Source: Oxalobacter sp. (GTDB lineage Bacteria > Pseudomonadota > Gammaproteobacteria > Burkholderiales > Burkholderiaceae_D). Taken from it: 33,940 nt of DNA. Shown in pieces: positions 24,989 to 33,605 of the stretch (position 1 is its first letter; the number at the start of each line of letters is the position of its first letter). The DNA is taken from assembly GCA_017524145.1 (NCBI GenBank), contig JAFWUI010000054.1, positions 1 to 33,940 on the forward strand. Direction: 5' to 3'. A model generated the notes under the pieces. That model worked only from the letters and a program-made list of their open reading frames with translations. It searched no databases and was not told the origin of the DNA. Both the position numbers and the translations under genes were made by a program.

Positions 24989-25216
24989 ATGCCGATGCTG
25001 ATTGCAGGTGTTGCATTGGCAGTGGCGTCATTGGGCGGGCTGTACAGCCTTTATCATTTGGATATCCGGCCAATTCTGGGAATTGGCTGCAGGATTGCTG
25101 CCGGTATTGCCGTTGTTGCAGTGCCTCTGTATCCGAGGACAGTTCAAGGTGTATCTGGATTCCCCTGTCAGGGGATCCGTCGTAGGCATGTTTCCCATGG
25201 CAGACAGTGGCTGTAA
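24989..25216 (+). CDS. Doubtful small membrane protein
   Basis: A 75-codon frame whose first two thirds look like two short hydrophobic helices (around LIAGVALAVASLGGLY and CRIAAGIAVVAVPLY). The last twenty residues are atypical, and no ribosome site precedes the ATG. It could be a real small membrane protein or the remnant of a longer one. A perfect hairpin at 25069-25087 lies inside it. Confidence 0.25.
   Translation: MPMLIAGVALAVASLGGLYSLYHLDIRPILGIGCRIAAGIAVVAVPLYPRTVQGVSGFPCQGIRRRHVSHGRQWL
25069..25087. repeat. Perfect 8-bp hairpin
   Basis: GCCAATTC and GAATTGGC pair exactly around a three-base TGG loop. No T-run follows on either strand, so it is not an ordinary terminator. Confidence 0.5.
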
Positions 25217-25275
25217 GGTGTTGATTGTTGCGGTTTTTGTTGTTTCATCATGATTTATTACCGTCATCGCTGTCA

Positions 25276-25304
25276 TTGCTTCCCATTTGACCTTAAACTA
25301 TGAC
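25276..25304 (+). promoter_or_regulatory. Candidate promoter before the 182-residue protein gene
   Basis: TTGCTT (25276-25281), a 17-bp spacer and TATGAC (25299-25304) form a moderate sigma-70 match. If used, the ATG at 25300 would lie inside the promoter, favouring the ATG at 25330 as start. Confidence 0.3.
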
Positions 25305-25329
25305 TTTTGCTGTTGAACAAGTGCCTACT

Positions 25330-25878
25330 ATGGAAAATCCAAACCAGACAGAGACTGTGACCCGTGAAGCGCAGGAAATCAACAAACTGCTGACGCAGAA
25401 GCTCAATACCAGCAAGGCGGGTTCTGATGAAGAATTCAAGGCATTGCTGCATGCGGTTACGGTTCCGATGATGACATTGACAGCCAAGATGTCAGGAGAG
25501 TCCGAAGCCTTTGTACAGAAGGTCTGCGATGAGGTCTTCAAAGCAATTACTGGCAAGGAACCTCAACGTGATGATGCAGGCAGGATCCAAAGTGCCCGTT
25601 CCGGTCAGCCGATGGATGCAACAGCCCTGTTTGAATCAACCATGACAGACCCTGATATGATCAAGGGGGCTGAGACAGCGAATTATGCATTGGCAGCGGC
25701 AATGCAGCAGATGGCAGATACCCATTGGGGAAGGCCGGTTATCCGGGCGAGGATTATGGTTATGGTGATTGTTGGTTTGCTGAACCGTATTGCAGTGGAA
25801 GCCAATCATCCTCTTGACCATTTCGATACGGTCCGTGATGCGATGCAGAATATCCAGAGCAATATGGGATGGAAATGA
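25330..25878 (+). CDS. Unknown soluble helical protein
   Basis: The 182-residue, mostly helical protein has no signal peptide. The N-terminal half is polar and charged (REAQEINKLLTQKL, SDEEFKALLHAV). The C-terminal half is more hydrophobic (NYALAAAMQQMADTHWG and the RARIMVMVIVGLLNRIA helix), perhaps a buried helix or one membrane-associated helix. An in-frame ATG at 25300 would add ten residues; neither start has a clear ribosome site, and the promoter-like sequence favours the shorter form. I recognise no family. It stands alone between two regulators or small genes. Confidence 0.7.
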   Translation: MENPNQTETVTREAQEINKLLTQKLNTSKAGSDEEFKALLHAVTVPMMTLTAKMSGESEAFVQKVCDEVFKAITGKEPQRDDAGRIQSARSGQPMDATALFESTMTDPDMIKGAETANYALAAAMQQMADTHWGRPVIRARIMVMVIVGLLNRIAVEANHPLDHFDTVRDAMQNIQSNMGWK

Positions 25879-26037
25879 TTCCTATTGGCTGGTTCTTTCT
25901 CAAGAGGGGTGTTTTCTGAGAGGTTTAAATTTCTTGGCAAGTATACTATTGCTGGCTGAATCAGGTATGATATCTAGCTTGGATATGGTTGCCGTTTGGT
26001 TTGAGTGATGGCCCAGTAGTAGAAGGAAAAGGCATCG

Positions 26038-26271
26038 ATGAAATTTGAAGATGATATTGAAGTGCTCCTTGAGCAGGATACTGTGAGTGACGATCAGTTG
26101 GAACAGTTCTGTAAGGAGTTGCAGGAAGTCCTGGCTTCTGACGAGGAGTTCGGTCAGTTGCTGCTCAAGTCGATTTCTGACGTTCCTTTCCTGGATAGTG
26201 ATTTTGTGGATGAGGGTGCCCAGATGGCATTGTTGCTGGCGGCAGAGAATCCTTCAGGTATCCTGCATTGA
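26038..26271 (+). CDS. Small acidic protein, unknown function
   Basis: The 77-residue, strongly acidic protein is predicted helical throughout (FEDDIEVLLEQD, LEQFCKELQEVLASDEEFG). It has no signal or membrane segment. AAGGAAAAGG precedes the ATG, and a strong terminator closes the gene about 35 bp after the stop, so it is a self-contained transcription unit. The size and charge would suit an antitoxin, a DNA mimic or a chaperone-like partner, but nothing in the sequence decides between these. Confidence 0.75.
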   Translation: MKFEDDIEVLLEQDTVSDDQLEQFCKELQEVLASDEEFGQLLLKSISDVPFLDSDFVDEGAQMALLLAAENPSGILH

Positions 26272-26304
26272 AACAGGGTATTTTGTTGTTAGGTTGGTTT
26301 AGAT

Positions 26305-26332
26305 GGCACGGATTCCGTGCCGTTTTTCTTTT
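26305..26332 (+). terminator. Rho-independent terminator
   Basis: GGCACGG (26305-26311) and CCGTGCC (26315-26321) form a perfect 7-bp GC-rich stem with a three-base loop, followed by GTTTTTCTTTT. It ends the transcript of the small acidic protein. Confidence 0.92.
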
Positions 26333-26367
26333 AGCAGGCTGGTTCAGGGAAGGATCTGCTGCAGGTT

Positions 26368-26556
26368 TCAAGGAGGTGGATTGTTGTTTCCGGTTGTTGT
26401 CCTGCGTTTTTTTGGGGTGGTGCCCAAAACACTGCCTAGGAAGATGATGCCAATGAGGAAAAGCCAGAACATCGCTGCATAGAAATGGCAGACCAGCAAT
26501 ACCATCAGCAGGATGCCAAGGACAATCTGGACAGGAATTGTGATGATCCGGTGCAT
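26368..26556 (-). CDS. Small two-helix membrane protein
   Basis: The 62-residue protein has two hydrophobic helices (about 5-22 and 26-43, IPVQIVLGILLMVLLVC and MFWLFLIGIIFLGSVLG) and a basic, polar tail (TTPKKRRTTTGN). AAAGG precedes the ATG at 26556 by eight nt. It begins about ten bases after the stop of the histone-deacetylase-family gene and is probably translated from the same transcript. No family is recognised. Longer upstream versions of the frame lie inside the deacetylase gene and are not credible. Confidence 0.65.
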   Translation of the reverse strand: MHRIITIPVQIVLGILLMVLLVCHFYAAMFWLFLIGIIFLGSVLGTTPKKRRTTTGNNNPPP

Positions 26557-26566
26557 AAGAGAGCCT

Positions 26567-27508
26567 TTATTTACCCCATAATGCACGGACATGGGCTGCA
26601 GTACCTGAGGCCAACCCTTCCAGGCCATAGCCACCTTCAAGCACAGAAACAATCCTGCCATCACAGCATTCATCTGCGATTTTCATGATTTCCTTGGTAA
26701 CCCAGTAAAAATCATCATCTGTGAACTGAAATCCCCCAAGCATGTCCTTGTAATGGGAATCGAAGCCTGCGGAGATGAAAATCAGGTCAGGGTTGAACCG
26801 TTTGACGGCAGGCAGGATTTCATATTGCATTGCATTACGGAATTTCTTGGAGTCTGCCCCACGTGACATCGGCACATTTACAATATTATGGTCAATTCCG
26901 GTTTCGTATTTTGCCCCGGTCCCTGGATAGAATGGTGACTGGTGGGTGGAGCAGTACAGCATTTCAGGACGATGGTAGAAAGCATCCTGTGTCCCATTAC
27001 CGTGATGGACGTCAAAGTCGATGGTGGCGACTTTCTTGATGTCGTTCGGATATTTATAGACAGCCCATGCGGCCCCGATGGCTGCATGATTGAAGACACA
27101 GAAGCCCATTGCACGGTCAGGTTCTGCATGATGCCCGCAGGGACGGGTTGCGCAGAAGATATTGTCAGCCTTACCTTTCATGACCATATCGACGCCCATG
27201 CAGGCAGCACCCACACAGCTCATCACACAGTCCCAGGTACCAGACATCATAATGGTATCCCCGCCATCAAGGGGAACCCTGCCAAAGGTTTTTTTCAGTG
27301 ATTCAATCCGGTGCACATATTCCGGGGTATGTACCAGCAGCAGCTGTTCACGGGTTCCAAGAGGGGCATGTTTCCAGACAAGGTCTTCAAATTCTGGAGT
27401 GACAAGGGCATCACGGACAGCAATCAGGCGTTCAGGGCATTCTGGATGGTCATAGCCTGGTTCATGCCCAAGGCAGGCATCAGATGTAAGGATGACAGTG
27501 TTTCTCAT
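26567..27508 (-). CDS. Histone-deacetylase-family zinc amidohydrolase
   Basis: The 313-residue enzyme of the arginase/deacetylase fold removes acetyl or related acyl groups from amines. Active-site motifs are intact: RPCGHHAEPDRAMGFCVFNH (His126, His127), TIDFDVHHGNGTQD (Asp166, His168) and ISAGFDSH (Asp250) give the catalytic histidines and the Asp-His-Asp zinc set. The C-terminal SVLEGGYGLEGLA is also typical. Bacterial members act on acetylpolyamines, acetoin-related or protein substrates; the substrate here is unknown. The ATG at 27508 matches the family start; a longer open frame upstream is not supported. No strong ribosome site is seen. Confidence 0.93.
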   Translation of the reverse strand: MRNTVILTSDACLGHEPGYDHPECPERLIAVRDALVTPEFEDLVWKHAPLGTREQLLLVHTPEYVHRIESLKKTFGRVPLDGGDTIMMSGTWDCVMSCVGAACMGVDMVMKGKADNIFCATRPCGHHAEPDRAMGFCVFNHAAIGAAWAVYKYPNDIKKVATIDFDVHHGNGTQDAFYHRPEMLYCSTHQSPFYPGTGAKYETGIDHNIVNVPMSRGADSKKFRNAMQYEILPAVKRFNPDLIFISAGFDSHYKDMLGGFQFTDDDFYWVTKEIMKIADECCDGRIVSVLEGGYGLEGLASGTAAHVRALWGK

Positions 27509-27751
27509 GATATTGCAGATGCTGTTTCCAAAGAGGGGACAGCTTGGGTCAAAAATGTTCTGCCTATTATAAATGCCTATTGGTGATACTGTGTGGTTTG
27601 GACGGGTTGGTGCTTGTATAGAGGTGCTGTCTTCAGCATTTTCCAATAGCCTGACCACTGGTGGTAGAATCAGCGGAAGTCTATTGATCCAAGCGGAAGA
27701 TACTTTTGAAAACAGCGTCGTACCGTTGCTGTCCAAGAAAAAGGAAGTTCG

Positions 27752-29311
27752 ATGGCCATGGAAGAAACCTATGAAGATTGGTTGAGGAAAGTCGCCTCTG
27801 ATGGGAAAGAGCTGAGGAATGTTCCCCCTGCATTCATGACGGAGGAAATCTGTCATGCTGCGGTGAAGAACTGGGGGATTGCATTGCAGTTTGCCCCGGA
27901 TTCTGTGAAAAGTCCTGAAGTCTGCCGTACAGCAGTGGAGCATTGGAGTGTTGCCCTGCAGTATGTCCCGGAGGCGTTGAGGACCCCCGAACTCTGTATG
28001 TATGCTGTGCAGCATGATGGATGGACACTGACTTATGTCCCAGAGCGGCTGAGGTCAGCGGAAATCTGCCGTGTTGCCATGGCGCATGACCCGAATGCCT
28101 TCACCGAAGTTCCTGAAGCGTTGAAGACGTTGGATGTCTGCTTGGCTGCTGTCCAAAATGCAGGATCGATGCTCCGGTTTGTCCCGGTAATGCTGAGGAC
28201 ACCGGAAATCTGCCTTGCGGCGGTTGAGAATGATGGCTTTGCCTTGGAGTATGTCCCTGATGAACTGAAGACCGCAGAGGTCTTCAAGGCGGCGGTGAAG
28301 AGTGCTGCACCGATATTCAGGCGTCTGCCTGATGCTGAGAAGACGGCTGATATCTGCCTTTCTGCGGTCAGCAAGGATGGATTGCTGCTCCAGAATGTCC
28401 CTGAATCCAGCAAAACAGAAGAAATCTGTCTGGCGGCTGTCCAGAATAAGTGTGCAGCGTTGCGCTTTGTCCCGGATATTTTCAAGACGACTGAAGTCTG
28501 TATTGCCGCCATCCAGGACAATGTTTCCCTGCTGAAATATGTCCCTGAATCCTTATGGACCCAGGAATTGTGTTTGGCGGCATTGCAGAAACGGGGGTTC
28601 ACCCTGAAACATGTGCCTGTTGCTTTGCGGACTGGGGAAGTTTGCCTGGAGGGTGTCCGGCAGAACGGCCGTATGCTGAAAGAAGTGCCTGAATCTGTGC
28701 TGACCCATGAAATCTGTCTGGAAGCGGTCCGTCAGTACAGCTGGGCTTTGCGCCATATCCCGCAGAAGTACAGGACGCATGAGGTTGCCATTGCGGCGGT
28801 TGAGCATAACGGGATGGTCTTGAAGGATATTCCGGAATCCCTGCGTTCACCTGAAATCTGTATGGCGGCTGTCTCAAAGAGTGCCTGGGCGATGATTGAT
28901 GTGCCTGAATCCCTCAGGACACCTGAAATCTATGCAGCTGCAGTGGAGAATGACGGTTCTGTCCTGGAGTACATCCCGGAAGCCTGCAAGACCCTTGAAC
29001 TCTGCCTATCTGCTGTGACCAGCAATGGCAGGGCACTGCGTTATGTGCCTGATGCCCTGAAAACACCTGAGGTCTGCCTTGCCGCAGTCAAACAGAACCG
29101 GAAAGGGATGCGTTATGTCCCAGATGCCCTGAAGACGCCGGAGCTCTGCCTTGAGGCTGTCCAGAGCAATGGCATTGCCTTGAAGTATGTTCCAGAAGCA
29201 TTGAAGACCCATGACCTGTGTATGACCGCGGTCCAGAATTCAGGCTATGCCCTGAAGTTTGTGCCTGAACGCCTGAAAACAGCAGAGCTGCTGGCAGTGG
29301 TCGGCGTTTGA
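27752..29311 (+). CDS. DUF4116 tandem-repeat protein
   Basis: The 519-residue protein is almost wholly made of a 24-residue repeat with the core YVPEALKTPELCLAAVQNNG (composite of the copies). After a 22-residue leader come twenty full copies (23-502) and a partial one, with no signal or membrane helix. Each copy has a VP turn, a Thr, a Cys-containing helix and an Ala-Val, as in DUF4116 repeats. The repeats should stack as a solenoid for protein binding. AAGGAAG precedes the ATG. Copies are diverged at the DNA level, so expansion is old. It is divergent from the deacetylase gene; the ligand is unknown. Confidence 0.9.
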   Translation: MAMEETYEDWLRKVASDGKELRNVPPAFMTEEICHAAVKNWGIALQFAPDSVKSPEVCRTAVEHWSVALQYVPEALRTPELCMYAVQHDGWTLTYVPERLRSAEICRVAMAHDPNAFTEVPEALKTLDVCLAAVQNAGSMLRFVPVMLRTPEICLAAVENDGFALEYVPDELKTAEVFKAAVKSAAPIFRRLPDAEKTADICLSAVSKDGLLLQNVPESSKTEEICLAAVQNKCAALRFVPDIFKTTEVCIAAIQDNVSLLKYVPESLWTQELCLAALQKRGFTLKHVPVALRTGEVCLEGVRQNGRMLKEVPESVLTHEICLEAVRQYSWALRHIPQKYRTHEVAIAAVEHNGMVLKDIPESLRSPEICMAAVSKSAWAMIDVPESLRTPEIYAAAVENDGSVLEYIPEACKTLELCLSAVTSNGRALRYVPDALKTPEVCLAAVKQNRKGMRYVPDALKTPELCLEAVQSNGIALKYVPEALKTHDLCMTAVQNSGYALKFVPERLKTAELLAVVGV

Positions 29312-29353
29312 GGGACACAGGAGGTTCCCATTACCGTCTCTACGAGGAAAATC

Positions 29354-30178
29354 ATGAAAAAGACAATGATTGCATCTGCTGTTGCATTGTGTATTGCTGT
29401 TCCTGCAGTACCGGTCCATGCAGGGCTGTTCGACAGTTTCTTCGGCTGGGTCCAGAATACCTTTGCTTCTTTCAAACAGAAACGCAACAAGCAGAAACAG
29501 CAGACACGTGGTACAGCCGTCAGTAATAGTGAGTTGAGGGACATTTCGAACCAGATTATGCCTGCCAATTATGGTTCCTATAACCGTAGCAATGAATGCT
29601 GGGGCAAAGGCAGAAGCTGTATGGCTGTCAATTTTGCAAACCGGATTAGATTCCGCGATGGCACGCTTTATTACCTGCTGACTTCTGATGAGAATGCAAT
29701 GGTTTACGATATGTATGCCCTTAAGAAAGAAAATGGCAGATATCGGGTTGTATCAAAAGAACGGTATACGGGTATGGGGGTCAGCGGTGATGGTATGTTT
29801 GTCCAGCTTGGCAGGAATGTTTATGGTTGGAATATCATGACAGGCGACAAGGGTGGTTCCACCTTATATGAGGACTTTTATGCAGTGATGGATGGCAAAA
29901 TCAGGCATGTTGCCAGTATCCAGGACTTTTTACGGTCCAAGCCTTCCAATAATGCTTCCGTCCTGACGGGGGATATCCAGGTCAGTAAAGGCAGTGGGCA
30001 ACTGTATCCTCTGGAAGTCAAGGTCACCGGCCTTACAAATGCCCAGATTGCCTGCAACAGCTGTGAACCAAAAGGAGGTGTCAGGATGACGCCAAAATTC
30101 TATCGCTTTGACTTCAATACCCAGACAGGCCGGTATCAGATGCCGGTGGATTATCCGATGAAAGGGCAGCGTTTTTGA
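29354..30178 (+). CDS. Exported protein of unknown function
   Basis: The 274-residue precursor has a signal peptide cut after PVHA (about residue 23). A short amphipathic segment (GLFDSFFGWVQNTFASF) follows, then a basic Lys/Gln stretch and a beta-rich domain with paired cysteines (NECWGKGRSCMAV near 80-92 and IACNSCEPKGG near 226-236). It is probably periplasmic. CGAGGAAAA precedes the ATG, 42 bp after the DUF4116 gene, so the two may share a transcript. The next gene also encodes a small exported protein. I recognise no family. Confidence 0.78.
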   Translation: MKKTMIASAVALCIAVPAVPVHAGLFDSFFGWVQNTFASFKQKRNKQKQQTRGTAVSNSELRDISNQIMPANYGSYNRSNECWGKGRSCMAVNFANRIRFRDGTLYYLLTSDENAMVYDMYALKKENGRYRVVSKERYTGMGVSGDGMFVQLGRNVYGWNIMTGDKGGSTLYEDFYAVMDGKIRHVASIQDFLRSKPSNNASVLTGDIQVSKGSGQLYPLEVKVTGLTNAQIACNSCEPKGGVRMTPKFYRFDFNTQTGRYQMPVDYPMKGQRF

Positions 30179-30214
30179 ATGGTCTTGCCAACTTGTCAGG
30201 TTATAGTGGGGTGG

Positions 30215-30583
30215 ATGAAAAGGCTGTTGATGGTGCCTGTCCTTGTTGGATTGTCATCGGCTGCTGCTGCATCAGATGCTGGATGGCGTTACTGCTATGC
30301 GACCAGCAGGCACAATATCCGTGTAGCATGTCCTGAAGCGGGTTCAGGTCAATGTACCTATGAGGTTTGGAATAAACCCAAGTCTGTTGGGCAGGGAAAA
30401 GCAGATCTGGCAATCCAGGGAGGTAAGCATATTTTGGCTGCGAATGGCAATTCCCTTTACCGCTTTACCACAGGCAATGTCGTGATTGAACTGTTTGATG
30501 CGCTTCGGGATAACCATCATGACAGCTTGGATGTCTATATCAATGGCCGACGGAAAAGTCATTACCGTCTGATTGCAAAATGA
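30215..30583 (+). CDS. Small exported protein of unknown function
   Basis: The 122-residue precursor has a signal peptide (MKRLLMVPVLVGLSSAAAAS). A compact domain follows with three cysteines (WRYCYATS, VACPEAG, QCTYEVW) and a beta-rich end (VVIELFDALRD, LDVYINGRRKSHYRLI). I chose the ATG at 30215; the frame opens twelve codons earlier but only there does a signal sequence begin, and GGGGTGG stands before it. It lies 36 bp after the previous exported-protein gene, probably as one operon. The function is unknown. Confidence 0.75.
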   Translation: MKRLLMVPVLVGLSSAAAASDAGWRYCYATSRHNIRVACPEAGSGQCTYEVWNKPKSVGQGKADLAIQGGKHILAANGNSLYRFTTGNVVIELFDALRDNHHDSLDVYINGRRKSHYRLIAK

Positions 30584-30587
30584 TCGG

Positions 30588-30683
30588 TCAGTTTTTCTTT
30601 CCTTTGCAGGTGAAGATGTCTCGGTAGATTCCTTTGCTGTTGTAATTGCGCTTCCGTTGTCCTTTAAGGCTTTTCTCCAGCAA
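30588..30683 (-). pseudogene. Possible 3' remnant of a gene
   Basis: A 31-codon minus frame reads KGQRKRNYNSKGIYRDIFTC near its end, which looks like a real protein C-terminus. It is stopped upstream by a TAA and has no ribosome site. It may be the tail of a gene whose body has been lost beside rpsU. This is only a reading impression. Confidence 0.2.
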
Positions 30684-30738
30684 AAAAGACTGTTAAAATC
30701 CTAATCTTTCGTAATTTGGCTTTAACCGTAATACATTC

Positions 30739-30951
30739 ATGACCACTATCCGTCTTAAAGAAAATGAACCATTCGAAGTGGCAATGCGCCGCTTCAAACG
30801 TGCTATTGAGAAAACCGGTCTGCTGACCGAACTGCGTGCCCGTGAATTCTACGAAAAACCGACCGCAGAACGTAAGAGAAAACTGGCTGCAGCTATCAAG
30901 CGCCACTATAAGCGTATCCGTAGCCAGCAGTTGCCTAAGAAGATGTATTGA
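30739..30951 (+). CDS. rpsU: 30S ribosomal protein bS21
   Basis: The 70-residue, very basic protein matches bS21 over its full length ([20 protein letters not shown], then [20 protein letters not shown]). It binds the small subunit near the mRNA exit and helps initiation. No Shine-Dalgarno sequence is visible before the ATG. A TAAAAT at 30694-30699 is a possible -10 box without a good -35. It opens the macromolecular synthesis cluster rpsU-yqeY-dnaG-rpoD, and a terminator-like hairpin follows it. Confidence 0.97.
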   Translation: MTTIRLKENEPFEVAMRRFKRAIEKTGLLTELRAREFYEKPTAERKRKLAAAIKRHYKRIRSQQLPKKMY

Positions 30952-31005
30952 TTGCCTGATGGTCTGTTGACCACAGGACATAGGGTTTGACAACCAGAAT
31001 GAATT

Positions 31006-31049
31006 CCCGCTTCGGTTCAGCCGGAGTGGGTTTTGTTGTTTGTTTTTTT
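31006..31049 (+). terminator. Terminator/attenuator between rpsU and yqeY
   Basis: CCCGCTTCGG (31006-31015) pairs with CCGGAGTGGG (31021-31030), with two G-U wobbles, around a five-base loop. A T-rich tract follows to 31049. In other bacteria a partial terminator here keeps rpsU output above dnaG and rpoD; the same is likely but not shown. Confidence 0.75.
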
Positions 31050-31076
31050 ACTGATAATGTCCTTTAGGAGAGCGGG

Positions 31077-31517
31077 ATGAGCCTGAAAGAACAGATTACT
31101 GCTGATATGAAAGCAGCGATGCGTGCCAAGGAAATGAAACGTCTGGGAACAATCCGGATGTTGACTGCTGCCATGAAGCAGAAAGAGGTCGATGAACGCA
31201 TCGAGCTGGATGATGCGCAGATTCTTGCCATCATTGAGAAAATGATCAAGCAGCGTAGGGATTCCATTGCCCAGTTCACTGCAGGCAACCGCCCTGACCT
31301 GGTAGAAAGTGAACAGGCTGAAATTGATGTATTGTCTGTCTATATGCCTGAACAGTTGTCGGAGGCAGAAATCGCTGCTGAAGTTGCCGAAGCAGTCAAA
31401 GGTGCAGCCGGTCCTAAAGATATGGGCAAGGTCATGGGGGCCTTGAAGGGGAAATTGGCTGGCCGTGCCGATATGGGCGTCGTGTCCAAGCTGGTTAAAC
31501 AGGCTTTGATGGGCTGA
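31077..31517 (+). CDS. yqeY: GatB/YqeY domain protein
   Basis: The 146-residue helical cytoplasmic protein has the YqeY layout: MSLKEQITADMKAAMRAKE, then KQRRDSIAQFTAGNRPDLVE, and a C-terminal GPKDMGKVMGALKGKLAGRADM segment. The same domain is the tRNA-binding tail of GatB, so a role in tRNA metabolism has been proposed for the family. TAGGAGAG precedes the ATG. Its place between rpsU and dnaG is common in proteobacteria. An imperfect hairpin lies after its stop (31526-31548) but has no T-run. Confidence 0.95.
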   Translation: MSLKEQITADMKAAMRAKEMKRLGTIRMLTAAMKQKEVDERIELDDAQILAIIEKMIKQRRDSIAQFTAGNRPDLVESEQAEIDVLSVYMPEQLSEAEIAAEVAEAVKGAAGPKDMGKVMGALKGKLAGRADMGVVSKLVKQALMG

Positions 31518-31616
31518 TGCCATATAGGCGGGTCAGGATGATCCGCCTGAAAAAACCTTCCGTCATCTATTCCAGTTGTTGACTGCTGTCTGCAGCTTTT
31601 CTGTTGGGGCGCTGTT

Positions 31617-33500
31617 GTGATTCCACAGTCTTTCATTCAAGACCTGCTGACCCGGGTTGATATCCTTGAGGTAGTAGGTAGCCGCATCCAGCTTAAGAAA
31701 GCAGGTGCCAATTATTGGGCCTGCTGTCCTTTCCATAATGAAAAAACCCCCAGTTTCTCGGTGAGCCCGGTCAAACAGTTCTATCACTGTTTTGGGTGTG
31801 GGCGGACAGGGTCTGCCATTTCTTTCCTGATGGATTACAGTGGCCTGACTTATCCTGAAGCGATTGAAGAATTGGCCCGTTCAGTCGGTGTAACAGTACC
31901 GCATGAAGGGGGGCGGATTTCAAAAGAAGAACGGGAAAAGAAACAGGCAGAGGCATTGGCACTGACGGAAGTGATGGAACGGGCAGACCGTTTTTACCGG
32001 AAATCACTCCGGGGTTCCCCAGATGCCATCAATTACCTGAAAAGACGGGGGCTTACAGGTGAAGTTGCAGCCCGTTTTGGGTTGGGATACGCTCCAGATG
32101 CATGGACACCGTTGCAGCAGTGTTTTGAACAATACAATGCTGAAGAACTGGTGGAATCTGGGCTGGTGATTGAGCGTGGCAGTGATGAAGGCAATGTCAG
32201 GGACAGACGTTATGACCGTTTCCGTGGACGGATTATGTTCCCAATCCGCAATGAGCGTGGGCAGGTCATTGCTTTCGGCGGTAGGGTACTGGATAAAAGT
32301 GAACCGAAATACCTGAATTCCCCTGAAACCCCTTTATTCAGTAAAGGCAGTGAGCTTTATGGGCTTTTTGAAGCGCGTATGGCAATCCGTGAAGCGAAAT
32401 ATGTTTTGGTGGTTGAAGGGTATATGGATGTCGTCGCTTTGTCGCAGCTGGGTTTTCCGCAGACTGTGGCAACTTTGGGGACTGCGTGTACCGAGATGCA
32501 TGTACGTAAGCTGTTCCGTCATACTGACAAGATTATCTTTTCTTTTGATGGGGATGCTGCTGGACGTAATGCAGCCAAACGGGCTATGGCATCGTCACTG
32601 GGGCAGGTCAATGATGAAAGGCAGGTATTGTTCCTGTTCCTGCCGCCGGAACATGATCCTGACAGTTTTATCCGTGAAAAAGGAAGGGAAGCCTTTGAGC
32701 AGATGGTGGAAAATGCCGAGCCTTTGTCACAATTCCTGATGGGGGAGATCATCAGCGATGCGGATATGGGGACTATGGAAGGCTGCGCACAGGCATTGAA
32801 CCGTGCGAAGACATGGTGCAGCGCGATGAAACCTTCAGCTTTGCGCCTGCAGGTGGTCCGGAAACTGGTTGAGATGACGGGGATGCCAGAGGGTGATGTC
32901 CTGCCATGGTTGGGTATCGCCAGACGTGCGCAGGACAATGGTTATAAAGGTAGAGGATCTGGCCGCCATCATGAGACGGGATGGCAGGCAGGGCGCTTCC
33001 CCGCGAGGAGGGAACGGTCTGCTGTGACCGCCCTTGACCGTCAGGTATTGAGAATGCTGATCCGTTACCCTGTACTGCTGTCGACACTGTCAGATGAAGA
33101 CTGTCAGGCAATTGTTGCTGCTGCATCTGATGGTGGCAGACTGTTCAGGATGGTCCAGGAACAGATTGGATTGTTAGGAACAGACAGCCTTCATCAGGTG
33201 CAGTACGGTGTACTGGTTGAAGCCTTGCGTGCCTCGGGATTGGATGTCGAATCATTGGTGCAGGAAACTGCCGATGACAGTTTCAATGAGGAGATGGCAA
33301 GGGCTCAGTTGCGTGGTGCCGTCCGTCAGATGCGGATGCATCAGTTGGCTGCTGAAATAGACAGTTTGGCAAAGACCATTGCAATAGATTTGGATGCAAG
33401 GGAAAGATACCGTGCATTGAATAGGCAGTTGATGGAACTGCAGCAGACAGAAAAGCAAGATAATGAAAAACTGTGGCAACGGCAGGATAAGATGGCTTGA
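31617..33500 (+). CDS. dnaG: DNA primase
   Basis: The 627-residue enzyme makes RNA primers at the replication fork. The N-terminal CHC2 zinc site is complete: CPFHNEKTPSFSV (Cys37, His40) and FYHCFGCG (Cys58, Cys61). The catalytic core has the TOPRIM motifs VLVVEGYMDVVAL (near 263-275) and FSFDGDAAGRNA (near 308-319). After a basic linker, the C-terminal helicase-binding region (about 480-620) is more variable, as expected. The start is GTG at 31617 and gives a normal N-terminus (MIPQSFIQDLLTRVDIL). GGGG upstream is a weak ribosome site. It is followed 154 bp later by the rpoD start. Confidence 0.97.
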   Translation: MIPQSFIQDLLTRVDILEVVGSRIQLKKAGANYWACCPFHNEKTPSFSVSPVKQFYHCFGCGRTGSAISFLMDYSGLTYPEAIEELARSVGVTVPHEGGRISKEEREKKQAEALALTEVMERADRFYRKSLRGSPDAINYLKRRGLTGEVAARFGLGYAPDAWTPLQQCFEQYNAEELVESGLVIERGSDEGNVRDRRYDRFRGRIMFPIRNERGQVIAFGGRVLDKSEPKYLNSPETPLFSKGSELYGLFEARMAIREAKYVLVVEGYMDVVALSQLGFPQTVATLGTACTEMHVRKLFRHTDKIIFSFDGDAAGRNAAKRAMASSLGQVNDERQVLFLFLPPEHDPDSFIREKGREAFEQMVENAEPLSQFLMGEIISDADMGTMEGCAQALNRAKTWCSAMKPSALRLQVVRKLVEMTGMPEGDVLPWLGIARRAQDNGYKGRGSGRHHETGWQAGRFPARRERSAVTALDRQVLRMLIRYPVLLSTLSDEDCQAIVAAASDGGRLFRMVQEQIGLLGTDSLHQVQYGVLVEALRASGLDVESLVQETADDSFNEEMARAQLRGAVRQMRMHQLAAEIDSLAKTIAIDLDARERYRALNRQLMELQQTEKQDNEKLWQRQDKMA

Positions 33501-33525
33501 CGGTTTACATGGATTTCTGTATTAG
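33497..33525 (+). promoter_or_regulatory. Candidate internal promoter for rpoD
   Basis: TTGACG (33497-33502), a 17-bp spacer and TATTAG (33520-33525) straddle the end of dnaG about 130 bp before rpoD. A perfect TATAAT also occurs at 33533-33538 but lacks a spaced -35. Extra promoters before rpoD are common in this cluster. Confidence 0.45.
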
Positions 33526-33605
33526 GATGCAGTATAATAAATAATTTTTATAATGCCCGACTTTCTGGTTGTATGGGGGAGAGGGGGGCTTTTCCTGTTT
33601 GGATG

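Noticed and set aside
24396-25073. Minus frame of 225 codons
   Set aside because: Antisense to the XRE gene and its promoter; translation shows no domain, whereas the plus frame has a helix-turn-helix and GGAGG.
27509-28015. N-terminal extension of the deacetylase frame up to 28015
   Set aside because: It runs antisense into the DUF4116 gene and precedes the standard family start; the sequence is not protein-like.
31526-31548. AGGCGGGTC / GATCCGCCT hairpin after yqeY taken as terminator
   Set aside because: It is followed by an A-run, not a T-run, on the plus strand; at most a processing or pausing structure.
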